Assembly (NCBI GenBank): GCA_020025885.1
Contig: JAHHRJ010000071.1
Coordinates: 1-7,651 of the forward strand
DNA from: Butyricicoccus sp.
GTDB taxonomy: Bacteria > Bacillota > Clostridia > Oscillospirales > Butyricicoccaceae
Length of the DNA stretch: 7,651 bases
Reading direction: 5' to 3'
Shown one piece after another: positions 6,264 through 7,651 of the stretch. The translations under genes and the position numbers were made by a program. Under the pieces are notes generated by a model that had not been told where the DNA came from, did not search any database, and saw nothing but the letters and a program-made list of their open reading frames with translations. How positions within the stretch are numbered: the stretch's first letter is position 1; every line of letters starts with the position of its first letter.

Positions 6264-7256
6264 ATGGATATTAAGTGTACGCAAAACATTTTCAAAAGTT
6301 CCAATGGGCGCTCCAGTGTGACCTACTACATCTTAACACCTGAGGGTGTTGAGCTGCGCGGCATTGTACAAATTTCGCATGGTATGTGCGAATATTTTTC
6401 CCGTTATACTGTCTTTGCAAAATACCTGTGTTCCCTTGGATTTATCGTCTGCGGAAATGATCATATTGGGCATGGTGCTTCTGCACCGCGCACCAATGAA
6501 CTGGGCTTTTTTGCTGTCCGTGATGGGTGGAATTTTCTCGTTCAAGATATGCACAATCTCACTGATATTATGCAGTCCCGCTATCCAGAACTCCCTTATT
6601 TTGTCCTTGGGCATTCAATGGGGTCTCTCATCACACGCATTTATCTGACCACCTGCGGCGAGCGACTTTCAGGCTGTATTCTAAGTGGTACAGCAGGTCC
6701 TAATCCCTTGGCACGTACAGGGGTTCGCATGGCAAATTCCGTGGCACACTCCAAAGGTATGACCTATCGTTCCACTTTTCTATCAAACTTGGCGTTTAAA
6801 AACTATAATCGCCGGATCACAGAACCACATACCACTTTTTCATGGCTCAGCCGTGACCCAAACGTAGTGCAGATGTTTCAATCAGATGCGAAGTGCAATT
6901 TTGTTTTCACTGCAACTGGTTTCCGCGATCTTTTTACGCTTGTGGAACGCGCCAACCATACCCGCTGCTTCAAGAAAACACCCCACAACCTGCCGCTTTT
7001 GCTGATCGCAGGCGATCGCGACCCCGTGGGCGGCTATGGTGATGGCGTCCGTCGTGTCGCACGGTTATATCACGCCGCAGGACAAAAAGATATAGATGTC
7101 ATCTTCTATAAAGATGCCCGCCATGAAATCCTCAATGAAACCAATCGGCTAGATGTCTTTGGTGATATCTCCCGTTGGATAGAAAAGCATATGACACAAA
7201 CAACTGTGCAAGAGACAACAGAGGAGGATGAAGAGCATGTTACTGACAACGATTGA
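6264..7256 (+). CDS. Alpha/beta hydrolase, monoglyceride lipase / lysophospholipase-like, 330 aa
   Basis: A serine hydrolase of the Hydrolase_4 type, whose relatives cleave monoacylglycerols or lysophospholipids. The oxyanion motif is ISHGMCEY (about 37-44). The nucleophile is S118 in GHSMG (116-120), the acid probably D253 in AGDRDPVGG, and the base H287 in DARHEIL. No signal peptide or membrane segment is seen, so a cytoplasmic location is likely. Start 6264 has AAGGA about 10 nt upstream and lies after the predicted transcription start; in-frame ATGs at 6192 and 6216 would give up to 24 more residues and cannot be fully excluded. The last 20 residues form a Thr/Glu/Asp-rich tail that overlaps the ribosome binding site and start of the next gene. 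The exact substrate cannot be named. Confidence 0.92.
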   Translation: MDIKCTQNIFKSSNGRSSVTYYILTPEGVELRGIVQISHGMCEYFSRYTVFAKYLCSLGFIVCGNDHIGHGASAPRTNELGFFAVRDGWNFLVQDMHNLTDIMQSRYPELPYFVLGHSMGSLITRIYLTTCGERLSGCILSGTAGPNPLARTGVRMANSVAHSKGMTYRSTFLSNLAFKNYNRRITEPHTTFSWLSRDPNVVQMFQSDAKCNFVFTATGFRDLFTLVERANHTRCFKKTPHNLPLLLIAGDRDPVGGYGDGVRRVARLYHAAGQKDIDVIFYKDARHEILNETNRLDVFGDISRWIEKHMTQTTVQETTEEDEEHVTDND

Positions 7257-7548
7257 CACACTGTCCGAACAGAAATTTACGGTACTTGGTTTGGTACGCG
7301 GAAACACCGTACAGTGCAAAAACTTTGGGCATGACTTTATGGCAGGATTTAAAAATTTAATTGGCGGCGAAATGAGCGAGTATACCGAGCTCATGGAGGA
7401 AAGCCGCACCATTGCAACCGAGCGTATGGTTTGCCAAGCCGAGCGACTTTCCGCAGACGCCATCATTGGTGTGCGTTATAGTTCTTCCGAGATCGCAGCG
7501 GGCGCCGCAGAAATCATGGCATACGGCACAGCCGTTAAATTCTTATAA
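7237..7548 (+). CDS. YbjQ / UPF0145 family protein, 103 aa
   Basis: A small protein of the YbjQ family (sometimes called putative heavy-metal-binding), which forms oligomeric rings in known structures but has no settled function. Family hallmarks are the opening LLTTIDTL, a central stretch with FKNLIGGEMSEYTELM, and a glycine-rich end GVRYSSSEIAAGAAEIMAYGTAVKFL with the typical GTAVK close. The length is normal. ATG 7237 is chosen because GAGGAGG lies 9 nt upstream; the in-frame ATG at 7228 sits right on that site. It overlaps the hydrolase gene by 20 bp, so the two are probably translationally coupled. A terminator follows 22 bp after the stop. Confidence 0.9.
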   Translation: MLLTTIDTLSEQKFTVLGLVRGNTVQCKNFGHDFMAGFKNLIGGEMSEYTELMEESRTIATERMVCQAERLSADAIIGVRYSSSEIAAGAAEIMAYGTAVKFL

Positions 7549-7570
7549 GTCACATTTACCATTGGATATC

Positions 7571-7601
7571 AAAAGACGAGCCAAAACTGGCTCGTCTTTT
7601 T
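7571..7601 (+). terminator. Intrinsic terminator after the YbjQ gene
   Basis: A perfect 13-bp stem (7571-7583 with 7588-7600) closes the loop AAAC and ends in a T-tract that runs straight into the right-hand repeat. Confidence 0.88.
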
Positions 7602-7651
7602 GAGGCTGTCAAAGAACTTTGACAGCCTTTCCAGGGGAACCCAGTCCCCCT
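7598..7651. repeat. 54-bp repeat, right copy (inverted relative to left edge)
   Basis: Exact reverse complement of 2-55. The 12-bp hairpin arms are at 7603-7614 and 7617-7628. Relative to the gene it follows, it has the same orientation as the left copy: terminator stem, T-tract, GAGGCTG, hairpin, then the G/C-rich end. The boundary may extend past the window. Confidence 0.9.

Noticed and set aside
2..7651. Inverted terminal repeats as the ends of a composite transposon or a linear plasmid with hairpin telomeres
   Set aside because: There is no transposase, recombinase, protelomerase or replication gene, and the content (ung, ABC operon, small metabolic genes) is ordinary chromosomal. The repeats fit better as post-terminator dispersed copies.
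1..7651. CRISPR array, tRNA, rRNA or riboswitch
   Set aside because: No regularly spaced repeats, cloverleaf-like pattern or recognisable riboswitch core was found on either strand by eye.

Overview
The window looks like chromosomal DNA from an anaerobic Firmicute of class Clostridia. The evidence is strong AGGAGG-type ribosome binding sites, moderate GC content, a short YtrA-type GntR regulator heading an ABC operon, a VanZ-like membrane protein, and short A/T-flanked hairpin terminators. The genus cannot be fixed from this sequence alone.

Layout: (1) Positions 2-55 and 7598-7651 are identical 54-bp sequences in inverted orientation. Each starts immediately behind the intrinsic terminator of the outermost gene. 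(2) Positions 119-4749, minus strand, form one operon: a YtrA-type GntR repressor, an ABC ATPase, a large ABC permease with a C-terminal extracytoplasmic domain, a VanZ-like gene broken by several frameshifts, and a small membrane-anchored protein of unknown function. A sigma-A-like promoter (TTGACA, 18 nt, TATACT) with a perfect 10-bp inverted repeat over the expected start site lies just upstream of gntR, and a hairpin terminator closes the operon at 52-77. (3) Position 5008-5673, plus strand, is uracil-DNA glycosylase (ung), transcribed divergently from the operon. (4) Position 5746-6087, minus strand, is a MIF-like tautomerase that converges on ung across a shared bidirectional terminator. 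(5) Position 6264-7548, plus strand, is a two-gene unit: a monoglyceride-lipase/lysophospholipase-like alpha/beta hydrolase overlapping a YbjQ (UPF0145) protein, followed by a terminator and the right-hand repeat.

How the genes work together: the minus-strand operon reads as an autoregulated envelope-stress or antimicrobial-peptide type ABC module, where the GntR protein would repress its own operon until an envelope signal relieves it. This is inferred from the family and the operator-like site; no substrate can be read from the sequence. The ung, tautomerase, hydrolase and YbjQ genes have no evident functional link to it.

Most of the window is ordinary. The two points most worth a second look are the identical repeats placed directly behind terminators at both edges, which suggest a multicopy post-terminator element and may have limited the assembly, and the VanZ-like gene, whose recognisable protein can be followed through four successive reading-frame segments.
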